From NCBI RefSeq assembly GCF_024707525.1, contig NZ_CP062231.1, forward strand, positions 558,001-622,000: a stretch of DNA of 64,000 bases. The letters run 5' to 3'. The notes under the pieces are model-generated. The model had not been told where the DNA came from. It was given only the letters and a program-made list of their open reading frames with translations, and did not search any database. Made by a program: the position numbers and the translations under genes. The DNA comes from Rhizobium sp. TH2. Lineage in GTDB: Bacteria; Pseudomonadota; Alphaproteobacteria; Rhizobiales; Rhizobiaceae. This document shows positions 45,076-54,463 of the stretch, piece after piece. Every line of letters starts with the position of its first letter. Position 1 is the stretch's first letter.

Positions 45076-46221
45076 CTATGCGCTCAGCCGTGTGGCATGC
45101 GGGGATGATGGCGTTGCGCTGTCGAGATCGAACAGGCGGGCGGTCTTCTCCTCCCAGCTCAACACACTCGACGTATCGATCGCCGAGCGGTCGAATTCAG
45201 CGGCGGCCTTGAACGCGGCGTGGATGCTGCTGGCATCGCCAGGTTCGTATGCCAGCACATGCGCCCGGCCGGCGGCAGCGAAGCGCGGTGCGACAATCGG
45301 CAGGCGGCAATAGCTGTACTGGATCATCTTGAGACTCGACTGGCTAAGATAGTCGGCATCCTCTTTCGGCCGATAGGGCGCGATGCCGATATCGGCGAAC
45401 TTGATATAGGCCGCCACTTCATCGAATGGCCGTTCGCCATGGGCGATGACATTCGGCAGGGTGTCCTCGAGTCGCGCCAGTCGCCCGAACAGATGGAAGG
45501 TCCAATCGGGATAGCTTGTAGCCAGCGTGCGGATCACATCGGCATCAAACAGCATGTCGCCGACGCTGACGGCATTCTTCCCACGGACGTAGGGACTTCC
45601 AGTGATCTGGTCGAAGATAGCGCGTGAAATTCCATGCGGCAGATGGATCGTCGGCGCGCCCTCTGGGATGTCGCCACGAATGGCATCGGCCATGACATGC
45701 ACGAGATCCACCGCGCCGATGCTCTCCCTCAACACCGCATGCGCGGCCGGATGCGCCCCGATCGTCGAGAGCCGGTCGGCGGCGTGGTAGATGATCCTTG
45801 CCTTCGGCGCGAGACGGCGAATCTCGGGAATGGTCAGGATAGAGATGCCGCTTTCCACCAGGATATGCGTGTATTCCGACAGTTCCGCCTTCACGGCGCG
45901 GGGAATGTGGCGGCCATAGACCTTGGCGAGCGGCGTCGAGACCATGTCGAGCAACGGCTTGCCAAGGCTGATCGGATGCACCGTACTGACCCAGATGAAC
46001 TCTCCGAACAGCGGCGTGATTTCGGTCCATTGGTTGAGTGCGCGGGTCTTGGCGAAAGCCCAACGCTCGTCCGACATCAGCCGGCTGACCAGGCTTAGCC
46101 GCATGCTGAGGAAATCGACCCGGATGCCACGTGCATTCAGCGCCTCGGCCATGAAATGCAGATCGACCTTGCGCGGCTGGGTGGCGAAATGCTGGCCGGT
46201 GACGATAAGAACGCGCGTCAT
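45076..46221 (-). CDS. GumK-like glycosyltransferase (381 aa)
   Basis: A GT-B fold enzyme: VLIVTGQHFATQPRKVDLHFMAEAL at the N-terminus, HVMADAIRGDIPEGAPTIHLPHG in the middle and the C-terminal DADYLSQSSLKMIQYSYCRLPIVAP donor-binding region, typical of GumK-type glucuronosyltransferases of xanthan-like polymers (GT70). The ATG at 46221 overlaps the preceding stop (ATGA), indicating coupled translation; a longer frame to 46284 is unlikely. It probably adds glucuronate or a related sugar to the lipid-linked repeat unit. Confidence 0.8.
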   Translation of the reverse strand: MTRVLIVTGQHFATQPRKVDLHFMAEALNARGIRVDFLSMRLSLVSRLMSDERWAFAKTRALNQWTEITPLFGEFIWVSTVHPISLGKPLLDMVSTPLAKVYGRHIPRAVKAELSEYTHILVESGISILTIPEIRRLAPKARIIYHAADRLSTIGAHPAAHAVLRESIGAVDLVHVMADAIRGDIPEGAPTIHLPHGISRAIFDQITGSPYVRGKNAVSVGDMLFDADVIRTLATSYPDWTFHLFGRLARLEDTLPNVIAHGERPFDEVAAYIKFADIGIAPYRPKEDADYLSQSSLKMIQYSYCRLPIVAPRFAAAGRAHVLAYEPGDASSIHAAFKAAAEFDRSAIDTSSVLSWEEKTARLFDLDSATPSSPHATRLSA

Positions 46222-47390
46222 CGCCGCGCTCCCTGAAGTATAGCGTCGTAGAGGGCGAAATAGGAAGCTGCAGCACCGGACCAAGAATAGGCATCGGTTG
46301 CCGCCATCAATCGGTCACGCAGCGTGGGATCGTCCAACAACGACTGATAGGCCTCCCTGATCGTGTCCGCGGCACTCTTGGCATCGGTGAAGCCGCAAAG
46401 ACGGATGTCGGAATGGCGCGCGGCAAGTGTGGCATAGGCGGTATTGGCTTCCAATACCGGAACAAGGCCGGCGCTCATCGTCTCGATTGCCACGAGGCCG
46501 AAGCCTTCATATTCGGATGCCGAGGCGAAGAACGAGCTTTTCGACATGGCGGAGCGGATGCCCGCATTGTCCAACCCGGCGCGCACGAACACATTGCCGG
46601 ACAGGCCGTGGTCCGCAATGATCATTTCGAGATCAAATACCGAGAGGTCGGATGGCACGCCGAGAATATCGAGATGCCAGTTGGGATCGGCTGCGCAGAG
46701 CATGGCCATGGTCGCAATCAGCCGTTCCAGCCGCTTGTTGACCGAGAAACGGCCGAGCGTGACTATCCGCTTGCGCGGCGATGTCGAGGACGCATTGGCG
46801 AATTTGGATGTGTCGGTGCCGTTCTCGATCAGTTGCGTCCGGGAAGGCGCAATCTTCTTGAACGTGTCCTGGTCCGACCGGCTGCAGCCGACGACATCCA
46901 CATACTGGCTGGCGGAAAAGCGCGTGAGCGTCTGGAACCAGACGTTCTTGATGCCTGCGAACTTCCTCGTATGAAAGAAGCCGCCATGCGTGGTGATGAT
47001 CATCGGCTTGCGGTGGATCAGGCGGGTGAGCGCCAGGAAGTCGTAGAAGAAATCGATCGCATGGACATGCACGATATCGGCATCGCCGATATGGGCCAGG
47101 ACCGATGGTGCCACCGGATAGCGGCTCGAACCACGCCACGGAATGCGGACCACCTCGATGCCGTCGATGATCTCGCGATCGGCGAGCGGCAGGCTCGGAT
47201 CGGAGAACAGCGAATTGAGCGTGACGACCCGGACACGGAAGCCATGGCCGATCGATTGCATGCAAAGATTGAAGACCACATCTTCCAATCCGCCGCGATT
47301 GGGCAGGAATTGGCGCACGACATGCACGATCAGCGGTCGCGCAACCGCTTCCGCCCCCGTTTTGAGGCTCTCGTGATCGATAGGCTTCAT
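46218..47390 (-). CDS. GT4-family glycosyltransferase (390 aa)
   Basis: A retaining GT-B glycosyltransferase: the acceptor half has VRQFLPNRGGLEDVVFNL and VHVHAIDFFYDFLALTRL, and the donor half has IVTLGRFSVNKRLERLI and the EX7E motif in ASEYEGFGLVAIETMSAGLVPV. The ATG at 47390 is likely (a GTG at 47396 is possible). It is the first gene of the leftward glycosyltransferase-flippase operon and is divergent from the wzc-like gene. Confidence 0.88.
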   Translation of the reverse strand: MKPIDHESLKTGAEAVARPLIVHVVRQFLPNRGGLEDVVFNLCMQSIGHGFRVRVVTLNSLFSDPSLPLADREIIDGIEVVRIPWRGSSRYPVAPSVLAHIGDADIVHVHAIDFFYDFLALTRLIHRKPMIITTHGGFFHTRKFAGIKNVWFQTLTRFSASQYVDVVGCSRSDQDTFKKIAPSRTQLIENGTDTSKFANASSTSPRKRIVTLGRFSVNKRLERLIATMAMLCAADPNWHLDILGVPSDLSVFDLEMIIADHGLSGNVFVRAGLDNAGIRSAMSKSSFFASASEYEGFGLVAIETMSAGLVPVLEANTAYATLAARHSDIRLCGFTDAKSAADTIREAYQSLLDDPTLRDRLMAATDAYSWSGAAASYFALYDAILQGARR

Positions 47391-47654
47391 GTCCACGGCA
47401 TCCGTCGCGTTTTGAACCAGTTGGCCCCTGATTTAGTGCCTGAACCCTGCTTCAACGGTTAACAAAGGGCTGAAACGGGGGCTTTTTTGCCGCCAATGGT
47501 AAACACGGATGAAACCCGATGCTTCGAAATCCCGCCATTCTGGTTACCCCCCGTTAACCATATTTTGCGAGATTGAACCTCGTCATCTTCGCGCCGCAAC
47601 AGGCGTGGCAATTTTGCTGATCGACGACACGGCTTGCGCGCCCCGAAGGCATCA
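47391..47654. promoter_or_regulatory. Divergent promoter region of the polysaccharide locus
   Basis: These 264 bp separate the leftward glycosyltransferase operon from the rightward wzc/wzy operon and must contain both promoters. A TTAACCAT at 47554-47561 resembles a CtrA half-site. No convincing sigma-70 pair was identified by eye. Short antisense frames here lack protein character. Confidence 0.4.
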
Positions 47655-49658
47655 ATGGGTATCGACATTTTTCAATTGCCGGGCATTCTCTTGAGGCGCT
47701 GGCTCTATGTCGTGGTGACGGCCGTTATCTGTGCCGGACTCGCCGCTGCCTATGTCACCGTGCGCAAGCCGGTCTATCTCGCAACGACCGATATCCTCAT
47801 CGATCCGCAAGGCCTTGCGGCGAGCCCCGCTGACCCCAACCAGAACAATGTCGCCGCGTCGCAGGACACGGGAATCCTCGAAAGCCAGCTCTTCGTCGTG
47901 CAATCGCATGAAGTGCTGAACCAGGTCGTCGACAAGCTCAAGCTTCGCGACGATCGCTTCCTCAATCCCGCCGGCATAGCCGACAAGGAAGTGGCAATGA
48001 ACGCCACGGTCGGCGCATTGCAGAAGAACATGACCGTCGAGCGCGAAGGCCAGTCCTTCGTCATGACGCTTACGGTGAAGCACCGCGATATGGCCAAAGC
48101 GGCGGAGATCGCCAACGCGATCGCCTCGATCTATCTCAAGCGGCTGCATGAAGCCCGTTCGGATGCCTCCACGCGTGCCAGCGGCGCCTTCGAGCTTCAG
48201 GCAAAGGACCTGGCCGAAAAGCTCCGCAAGGCTGAGGAAGAACTCGAAACCTTCAAGGGCAAGAACAATCTGATCTCCACCGGCCAGCAGGGCCTGGTCA
48301 TCGACCAGCAGGTCGAAGGCGTCAACAAGCAGCTTATCGCCGCGCGCGCCGATCTCGAACTCAAGCGCGCCAACTACAATCAGGTCAAGACGCTGACGAT
48401 CGGCTCGATCGAGTCCGGCGGCATTCCCGAAGCGCTGGCCTCGACCTCGCTCAGCGGCATGCGCGGCCAGTATGCCCAGCTTGCCGCCCGCGCCGACCAG
48501 CTTTCGACCACGCTCGGCACCAATCATCCGCAAATGAAGGCCGTGCGGTCGCAGGTCGAGGGCATGCGCGATGTGATGGAACAGGAACTTGCTCGCATCC
48601 GCGGCTCGATGAAGGGCGCGCTCGAACGCGCCGAGGCCAATACCGCGGCGCTCCAGCGCCGTCTCGATACACTGACCACGTCGAGCCTCGATACATCCGA
48701 AGCCGGCATCAAGGCGCGTGCACTGCAGTCCGAGGTCGATGCTTTGCGGGCGCTCTACAAGACATTCCTCACGCGGGCGAGCGAACTCGGCCAGCGTGAC
48801 ACGGTCAACATCAACAATTCGCGCGTCATCTCCAAGGCGGTCGCGTCAGGCGGTTCCTCGCTGGTGACCAAGATCATCATCGTGATTGCCGGCGGGCTCT
48901 TCGGCATAGCGCTCGGCAGCGGCCTTGCCGTGGGCGTGGAAATCCTGTCACGGATGTTCGGCGGCCGTGAGGATATCTACGAGGACGAAGAGGAATTCGC
49001 CGAGCCATCAGCGCCCACGCGCGCGGCGCCCGCGAAGCTTCCCGTCATCGCCTATATTCCGGCCATCCGACAGAAACCGCGCGCCTTTCAACTCTCTGGA
49101 CGGAAGTTCATCGAGAGTGATGAGCGCGAATGGGAGCGCAAGGCCCAGATCGGCGTCTCGCGCACCGTCGATAGCCTGCTTCAGCTTTCGCGCCCCGGGC
49201 AACCCTCGACCGTGCTTTTCCTGTCGCCGGACAATGACAATCCCGGCAGCCGCATCGTGACCGATGTCGCCGGTGCGCTCCATCGTCTCGACAAGGAAGT
49301 GCTCTATTCCGATGGCGACGGCCGCGATGGCAGCGCCCATGTCAGTGCCAGCGAGGCGCCGCTCGCGGACCTGCTCAAGTTCACCCGGCTGGCCTTGGAA
49401 AGTGCCCGGCGCCCGAAGGCGACCACGCCGACCTTCTCCAATTTTGCTGGCCACAAGCGCAAGGCCGATTTCGTCATCATCGACGCCAGTGGCGAGGAAG
49501 CCCGCCATCACCTGGCCGAACTGCTCGAAAAGGCCAATGCCATCCTGCTCGTCGGCGATGAGAACGACAACGGCCGCCGCATGGAAGAACTGGTGAATTC
49601 GCTCGCGCCCTGGCGCGATCGCATGCTGGGAACCGTCATGTTCGGCCGGGTGGCGTAA
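47655..49658 (+). CDS. Polysaccharide chain-length/export protein, Wzc/GumC-like without P-loop (667 aa)
   Basis: The first membrane helix (RRWLYVVVTAVICAGLAAAYV) is followed by a Wzz domain (about 30-120), a long coiled coil (about 160-400) and a second membrane helix (about 415-440, IIIVIAGGLFGIALGSGLAV). The cytoplasmic tail (about 480-667) resembles a BY-kinase domain (STVLFLSPDNDNPGSRIVTD), but the Walker A GxxxxGK(S/T) is not present and no Tyr-rich tail is seen. It should set chain length and export with a Wza-type pore, but not act as a kinase. The ATG at 47655 follows GAAGG. Confidence 0.85.
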   Translation: MGIDIFQLPGILLRRWLYVVVTAVICAGLAAAYVTVRKPVYLATTDILIDPQGLAASPADPNQNNVAASQDTGILESQLFVVQSHEVLNQVVDKLKLRDDRFLNPAGIADKEVAMNATVGALQKNMTVEREGQSFVMTLTVKHRDMAKAAEIANAIASIYLKRLHEARSDASTRASGAFELQAKDLAEKLRKAEEELETFKGKNNLISTGQQGLVIDQQVEGVNKQLIAARADLELKRANYNQVKTLTIGSIESGGIPEALASTSLSGMRGQYAQLAARADQLSTTLGTNHPQMKAVRSQVEGMRDVMEQELARIRGSMKGALERAEANTAALQRRLDTLTTSSLDTSEAGIKARALQSEVDALRALYKTFLTRASELGQRDTVNINNSRVISKAVASGGSSLVTKIIIVIAGGLFGIALGSGLAVGVEILSRMFGGREDIYEDEEEFAEPSAPTRAAPAKLPVIAYIPAIRQKPRAFQLSGRKFIESDEREWERKAQIGVSRTVDSLLQLSRPGQPSTVLFLSPDNDNPGSRIVTDVAGALHRLDKEVLYSDGDGRDGSAHVSASEAPLADLLKFTRLALESARRPKATTPTFSNFAGHKRKADFVIIDASGEEARHHLAELLEKANAILLVGDENDNGRRMEELVNSLAPWRDRMLGTVMFGRVA

Positions 49659-49673
49659 GGCTGGAGGTCACCG

Positions 49674-50990
49674 ATGGCGGCCGCCGCAACTGCAAACATT
49701 CTGCCACCGCTCGACGAAGCAAGCCCGCTCGCGGGCTTGCTGCGGTTCGGCGCCATCGCCTCCGTCATGGGCGGTCTGGCCTTCAATCTGTTCCTCTGCT
49801 TCGTCAACACCCGCATCATGCCGATGCGCGACAGCCATGTCATGCTGATGGAGATGGCGATCATCGGCACGGCGCTACTGGTCGCGATGGATCGCAGGGC
49901 AGGGCTCTATCTCTTCCTCGGCATCTTCGTCAGCTACATGCTGATGCTTTTCACGCTGCGCGGCGCCAGCGACCTCAAGGCCGTGCGCGACATCCTCGTT
50001 CCGGTGATCTTCTACGCCATGGGCTCGCGCCTGCGCGACCTGAAGCTGGCGGACAGCCTCGCGGTCTGGTCGGCGATCATGGTGTTGTTCTTCGCCTTCT
50101 TCGAATATTTCCTGCTCGACCTCTACCTCGAATGGTTCAACGTGCTCGGCTATTACATCTCCAAGGGCACGGTGACGCTGACCGAGAGCTACGGCGCGAC
50201 CAAGGGCCTGTTCATCTCGGGCAGCCGGCCGGAACCACGCACCATCCTGTCCTTCCTGGGCCAGCACCGCGTGTCGTCGGTCTTCCTCGAGCCGGTGTCG
50301 ATGGGCAATTTCGGCGTGATCATCTTCTCATGGGCGATGTTCCGGCGCGGCTGGAGTGGGCGATGGTTCCTGTTCGCCGCGGCGTTGACCATGGTCGTGC
50401 TGGCGGATGCCCGCTTCGGCCTGTTCACCTGCATCCTGATCGTTCTGCTCGCGCCATTCTTCAGGGTGATCCCCCGCACATTCTGGCTGGTCACGCCCTT
50501 CCTGCTGCTGGCGCTGATCGCCGCCTATGGCTTTGCCTCGGGCACCAGTGGTGGACCCAATGACCTCTCCGGCCGCATTGCCGTCACCGCCCATATCCTG
50601 ACAGAGCTTTCGCTTCCGGTGGTGCTGGGTGTCGAGGCAACGGCACAGTTCACGGCCGATTCCGGGCTCGCCTACACGCTGACGAAATTCGGGCTGTTCG
50701 GGTTCATTGCGCTCTGGGCAGCACTCGTCTTCATGCCCTTCCGTAATGCGCGGGCATGGGACTTCCATTCCATGATGATCGTCTATCTGCTGCTCATCAT
50801 GGTGATCTCGAACTCGTTCTTCTCGATCAAGACGGGCGCGTTGATGTGGTTCATGGTCGGCACCGTGTCAGCCGTCGACATCCCCGCGATCAAATCGATC
50901 TGGTCGAAGCTATTGGAGCGGGCTCAATCGAGGGCAGGGCAGGCGGTGCCCTCCGCCGAGAGATCGCGTAACGCGGGCAGTAGGGCCTGA
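49674..50990 (+). CDS. Wzy-like polysaccharide polymerase, O-antigen ligase family topology (438 aa)
   Basis: About 10-12 membrane helices with one large periplasmic loop (VTLTESYGATKGLFISGSR, then PEPRTILSFLGQHRVSSVFL), as in Wzy polymerases and GumE-like proteins. It would join repeat units in the periplasm. It starts 15 bp after the wzc-like stop, in the same operon. Its 3' end overlaps the convergent GH5 gene by 67 bp, and the C-terminal 25 residues are charged and probably dispensable. Confidence 0.8.
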   Translation: MAAAATANILPPLDEASPLAGLLRFGAIASVMGGLAFNLFLCFVNTRIMPMRDSHVMLMEMAIIGTALLVAMDRRAGLYLFLGIFVSYMLMLFTLRGASDLKAVRDILVPVIFYAMGSRLRDLKLADSLAVWSAIMVLFFAFFEYFLLDLYLEWFNVLGYYISKGTVTLTESYGATKGLFISGSRPEPRTILSFLGQHRVSSVFLEPVSMGNFGVIIFSWAMFRRGWSGRWFLFAAALTMVVLADARFGLFTCILIVLLAPFFRVIPRTFWLVTPFLLLALIAAYGFASGTSGGPNDLSGRIAVTAHILTELSLPVVLGVEATAQFTADSGLAYTLTKFGLFGFIALWAALVFMPFRNARAWDFHSMMIVYLLLIMVISNSFFSIKTGALMWFMVGTVSAVDIPAIKSIWSKLLERAQSRAGQAVPSAERSRNAGSRA

Positions 50991-51970
50991 AGCTGTGGCC
51001 GGTCGCCCTTTGTGGTCGGCTGGATATTGAGCGGTTCCTCTTCGCTCCACCAGTCGCCCGCAACCCAATAGGTCCAGCCAGCCCAGACGTCTCTGTTTTC
51101 CTCCATGACGTCGACCATGGCCTTCAGGCCGGCGACGCAGGCCTTGTCGGTCGATGCGCCGAACTCTCCGAGCATGCCGCGAAAGCCATTCGATTTCATC
51201 CAGGCCGTCACGTTCCTGAGCGCCTGCTCGGCATCTCCAGCGCGTGAGCAATTGGGCTTGGTGCCCGAGAAATCACCGTCCAGATACTGATGGAATTCGA
51301 AGATGAAGTGGTTGGCTGGATCCGAGAACTTCGCCATCGCCACGCCATTCGGCTCGCCATCGATCGGAGCCATCCAGCTATGTGCGCCGCTCCAGGCCGT
51401 GCCCGGGACAAGGATGAGATTGTTGGCCTTGGCCTCCTCGCGGATGGCATGCGTGGCGGCGTTCGCGGCTTCCAGCCACTGGGCGATCGGCTGGCGGTTG
51501 GGCTCGTTCATCAGGCCGAATATGACATGGTCGTCATTGGCATAGTAACGCGCGAGCTTTGCCCAGAAGTCGGCGAAAGCGGCGATGGGAACGTCCTTCG
51601 ATCCGATGATCTTTTCATCATAGCGCCCGTAGTTGTGTGGATCGAGGATCGTCCTCATGCCGCGCGCACGGATCAGCTCGACCGATTCCATCAGGCGCTG
51701 CAACTCGGCTTCGTCGAGTTCGCCCATCAACTGGGGCTGCAGCCGTTCCCACTTGAAAGGCAGGCGTATGGTGTTGAAACCCTTGTCGGCGAAATAGGAC
51801 AGCGTGTCGGTCGATGGCCAGGTATAGTCTTTGTTGACCGTGCCGCCGCGCACGCCGAATTCGGCGCCCGAAATGTTGATGCCGCGAAAACAGGTCGCAG
51901 CCGATGCTTCCGCTGTTGCTGCAAGGCCTATCATGAGGGAGAGCAGGCCGCGTAATGCGATATGGGTCAA
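50924..51970 (-). CDS. Secreted GH5-family glycosidase (endoglucanase-like, 348 aa)
   Basis: The signal peptide MTHIALRGLLSLMIGLAATA (cleavage near ASA) precedes a GH5 barrel: FRGINISGAEFGV, GFNTIRLPFKWERLQP, ILDPHNYGRY, the acid/base Glu in VIFGLMNEPNRQP and the nucleophile Glu in GMLGEFGAST, plus WAGWTYWVAGDWW. The start is a TTG at 51970 with a strong GAGGAG that overlaps the preceding stop, so translation is coupled. It probably trims or cuts the polysaccharide made by the neighbouring genes. It is the last gene of the carrier-protein operon. Confidence 0.88.
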   Translation of the reverse strand: MTHIALRGLLSLMIGLAATAEASAATCFRGINISGAEFGVRGGTVNKDYTWPSTDTLSYFADKGFNTIRLPFKWERLQPQLMGELDEAELQRLMESVELIRARGMRTILDPHNYGRYDEKIIGSKDVPIAAFADFWAKLARYYANDDHVIFGLMNEPNRQPIAQWLEAANAATHAIREEAKANNLILVPGTAWSGAHSWMAPIDGEPNGVAMAKFSDPANHFIFEFHQYLDGDFSGTKPNCSRAGDAEQALRNVTAWMKSNGFRGMLGEFGASTDKACVAGLKAMVDVMEENRDVWAGWTYWVAGDWWSEEEPLNIQPTTKGDRPQLQALLPALRDLSAEGTACPALD

Positions 51971-51980
51971 CGCAGTCTCC

Positions 51981-54443
51981 TCACAGCCGGATCACATTGC
52001 TCGAACCAAGCTGGCGGATCTCGCCGGTCGGCCGTTCGTCACCCTCGCCGTGGCGCGCAAATCTCACCAGCTTGGGCTTGCCCGGCGCCAGGTGGAACCA
52101 GTTGTCGTCGGGAATGAAGCCCTCGAAACCGAGATTGACCGATTGCGCCAGCCGGTCGGTCGAGATCGCAACGAACGGACCGCTCGCATCGCTCCCCAGT
52201 TCGGTCGTGAGATTGGCCGCATGCATGGCCGCCATTCGGCCGCGCGGAAAATGAAACGCGCTGGCGATCTCGTCGTCGCCATCCATCAGCCGTGCGACCG
52301 TCACATCATGCGACGGCGGGCCGAAACGGAAGGCATAGGCGGTGTCGAAGAAGGCGCCGAACAGATCGGTGGCGGCGATACTTTGACCGCCCCGCGCTGA
52401 AACCAGGATGTCCCGCGTGCCGGACACGGCCGGCTGTATCCCGTCACGTAAGGCCGAGACCTCCAGCCGCAAGCTCAAGTCGCCGGCCGTCTCATTGATC
52501 ACATGCACATAAAGCCCGTTGGTGCCTTCATCGGAGAACACCACCTGCACCGGACGGAATGCCCGTCGCATGCCGTGCCACACCGGCTTCGGCAGTCCTG
52601 TCGAGTCGATCACGCCCCAGCCCGCACCGGGCAGCAGATCCTGCAAAGTCCAGACGAGCGCGCCGGCACAGGACGAGCCGGGCCGCCGCCATTCGGCATA
52701 GGTCGCTTCCGCCACTTCGGCGGTCACTGCGCGCGAGAAATCGAGATAACGTACCGGGTCCTCGCGGCGCAATCGGGCCGGATCGAGACCGTAGAGATCC
52801 TGCAGGTAATGGTCGCGGATGTCCTCGAAATCCCAGGATGCGCCACGGTCGCGCGGCACGCGGGCCTTCCAGCGCGGATCATGCACCGCCGGCACCGGCA
52901 GATGCGCGTCGAGCGTGGCCTGTTCCGGCACATGGGCGAAGGCGAGGCTCTCGGCGGCGAAACGCACATTGGCGCGGCGTGCGTCATCGAGCGACCGGCA
53001 ATAGGCGCCGACGCCGTAGTAATGCGTGATGCCCTCGTTGGGCGAGAACGGCATGGCGCCGCCGAAGGGCGAGTTCGGCACGTAGATCACATCGGGCCGG
53101 TAGGCTTCGTACACGGCTGGCAGCAGTTCCTCGGTCAACGGCCCCGACCAGGATTTCTGCGGCATGCCCATCATCGCAGCCTGCTGGTAGATTTCCGAGC
53201 CGCCGCAGAGAACGGTCAGCGATGGCGAACCTTGCAGCGATTTCAGCAGATCCTCCGCCTCGCGCTTCACTAGGTCGGCGAATTCCGGGTCGGCGACCGG
53301 ATAGTCGAAATTGGCGAACATGAAGTCCTGCCACACCATGATCCCGAGTTCGTCGCAGACCTCAAAGAACTCACGGCTCTCGTAGGCCATAGTGCCGCCG
53401 ATGCGGATCATGTTCATGCCGGCCTCGCGGGCAAGCTTGAGCCACGGCTCATAATCGGAGCGCCCGCCGGGCAGACGGACGATATCCGCAGTGGTCCAGA
53501 CGGCGCCCCTAGAGAAAACCGGCATGGCATTGATCTCGATGCCAAAACCCTTGCCGTCCGCACCCTGGTCGAGCGAGACATTGCGGAACCCGACCTTGCC
53601 CAGCGGATGGGCGGCGCCATCTGCGATCAGCGAGACCGGATAGAGATGCGGTTCGCCATGCGTGTGCGGCCACCAAGGTTGGACGTCGGTCAGCGTGAGA
53701 TGGGCATGCAGTCCGCCCTCGGCGGAGATCATCACGGGTGCTTGTTGCGTTCCGCAGGCGATCCTGAGATCCGTCGCCCGCCCGGAAAAGCGGAACGACA
53801 GGTCCAGCACGCCGTGACCCTCGGCATTCAGCGATGCGCCCATCCTGAGCTCATCGACCTCGATGCCTCCCTGGCGAACGAGATGGATCGGCCGCCAAGG
53901 CCCGATGGCGTCAATCTCGGGGCACCAGCCCGGCATGTGGCCGAGCAGCGTGGCGCGTACCATTCGCATGCCGGGCGGCGTGATCATCTGCGGCCGCCAT
54001 TTGGCGCGCGGACCCGACGCCTTGAGATGCGGATTGAGCGCCCGGAAGGCGATGGCAAGATTGTCTTCGCCCCGGAGCGTCACTGGAATGTCGTTCGAAA
54101 CGAACTGGCTGCGGCTTTCGAGAATGCGCTCGCTATTGAGGAAGACCTCGGCGATCACGGCGAGGCCATCGAATACCAGCCGGTACGGACCGGGCGTCTC
54201 GCCGGTCAGGTCGAGGAAATACCAGAAGTCGCGATCGGCGAGCGGCAGGGGCTGTGTCGGGTCAAACCGTCCGGCTGTCTCCAGCGCCTCGGCCACGGTT
54301 CCGGGCACGGCCGCTGCGAGGCGTCTGCCAGTTGCGGGAATATCGGCCGGGGCAGCATATTGCCCGGCATCCGAGACCAGAAGCGACCAGCCCGCATCAA
54401 GCCTGCGCCTGGTCTTCGTCCTTGGCCCCGCCAACGATGTCAT
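51981..54443 (-). CDS. GH2-family beta-mannosidase-like glycosidase (820 aa)
   Basis: An N-terminal sugar-binding beta-sandwich (about 75-230) and immunoglobulin-like domain are followed by a TIM barrel with GMNMIRIGGTMAYESREFFEVCDELGIMVWQDFMFANFDYP, the acid/base region LTVLCGGSEIYQQ and the nucleophile region VRFAAESLAFAHVPE. These fit the mannosidase branch of GH2. The acid/base motif reads GSE, where many relatives have GNNE. No signal peptide is seen, so action is cytoplasmic. It starts 20 bp after the DUF1839 stop; the ATG at 54443 is preferred over a longer frame. Confidence 0.85.
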   Translation of the reverse strand: MTSLAGPRTKTRRRLDAGWSLLVSDAGQYAAPADIPATGRRLAAAVPGTVAEALETAGRFDPTQPLPLADRDFWYFLDLTGETPGPYRLVFDGLAVIAEVFLNSERILESRSQFVSNDIPVTLRGEDNLAIAFRALNPHLKASGPRAKWRPQMITPPGMRMVRATLLGHMPGWCPEIDAIGPWRPIHLVRQGGIEVDELRMGASLNAEGHGVLDLSFRFSGRATDLRIACGTQQAPVMISAEGGLHAHLTLTDVQPWWPHTHGEPHLYPVSLIADGAAHPLGKVGFRNVSLDQGADGKGFGIEINAMPVFSRGAVWTTADIVRLPGGRSDYEPWLKLAREAGMNMIRIGGTMAYESREFFEVCDELGIMVWQDFMFANFDYPVADPEFADLVKREAEDLLKSLQGSPSLTVLCGGSEIYQQAAMMGMPQKSWSGPLTEELLPAVYEAYRPDVIYVPNSPFGGAMPFSPNEGITHYYGVGAYCRSLDDARRANVRFAAESLAFAHVPEQATLDAHLPVPAVHDPRWKARVPRDRGASWDFEDIRDHYLQDLYGLDPARLRREDPVRYLDFSRAVTAEVAEATYAEWRRPGSSCAGALVWTLQDLLPGAGWGVIDSTGLPKPVWHGMRRAFRPVQVVFSDEGTNGLYVHVINETAGDLSLRLEVSALRDGIQPAVSGTRDILVSARGGQSIAATDLFGAFFDTAYAFRFGPPSHDVTVARLMDGDDEIASAFHFPRGRMAAMHAANLTTELGSDASGPFVAISTDRLAQSVNLGFEGFIPDDNWFHLAPGKPKLVRFARHGEGDERPTGEIRQLGSSNVIRL

Positions 54444-54463
54444 CGCACCCCATTCCCGGCAAA

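Noticed and set aside
47459..47668. Minus-strand frame of 69 codons in the EPS promoter region
   Set aside because: It overlaps the wzc-like start and has no ribosome site or recognisable protein features.
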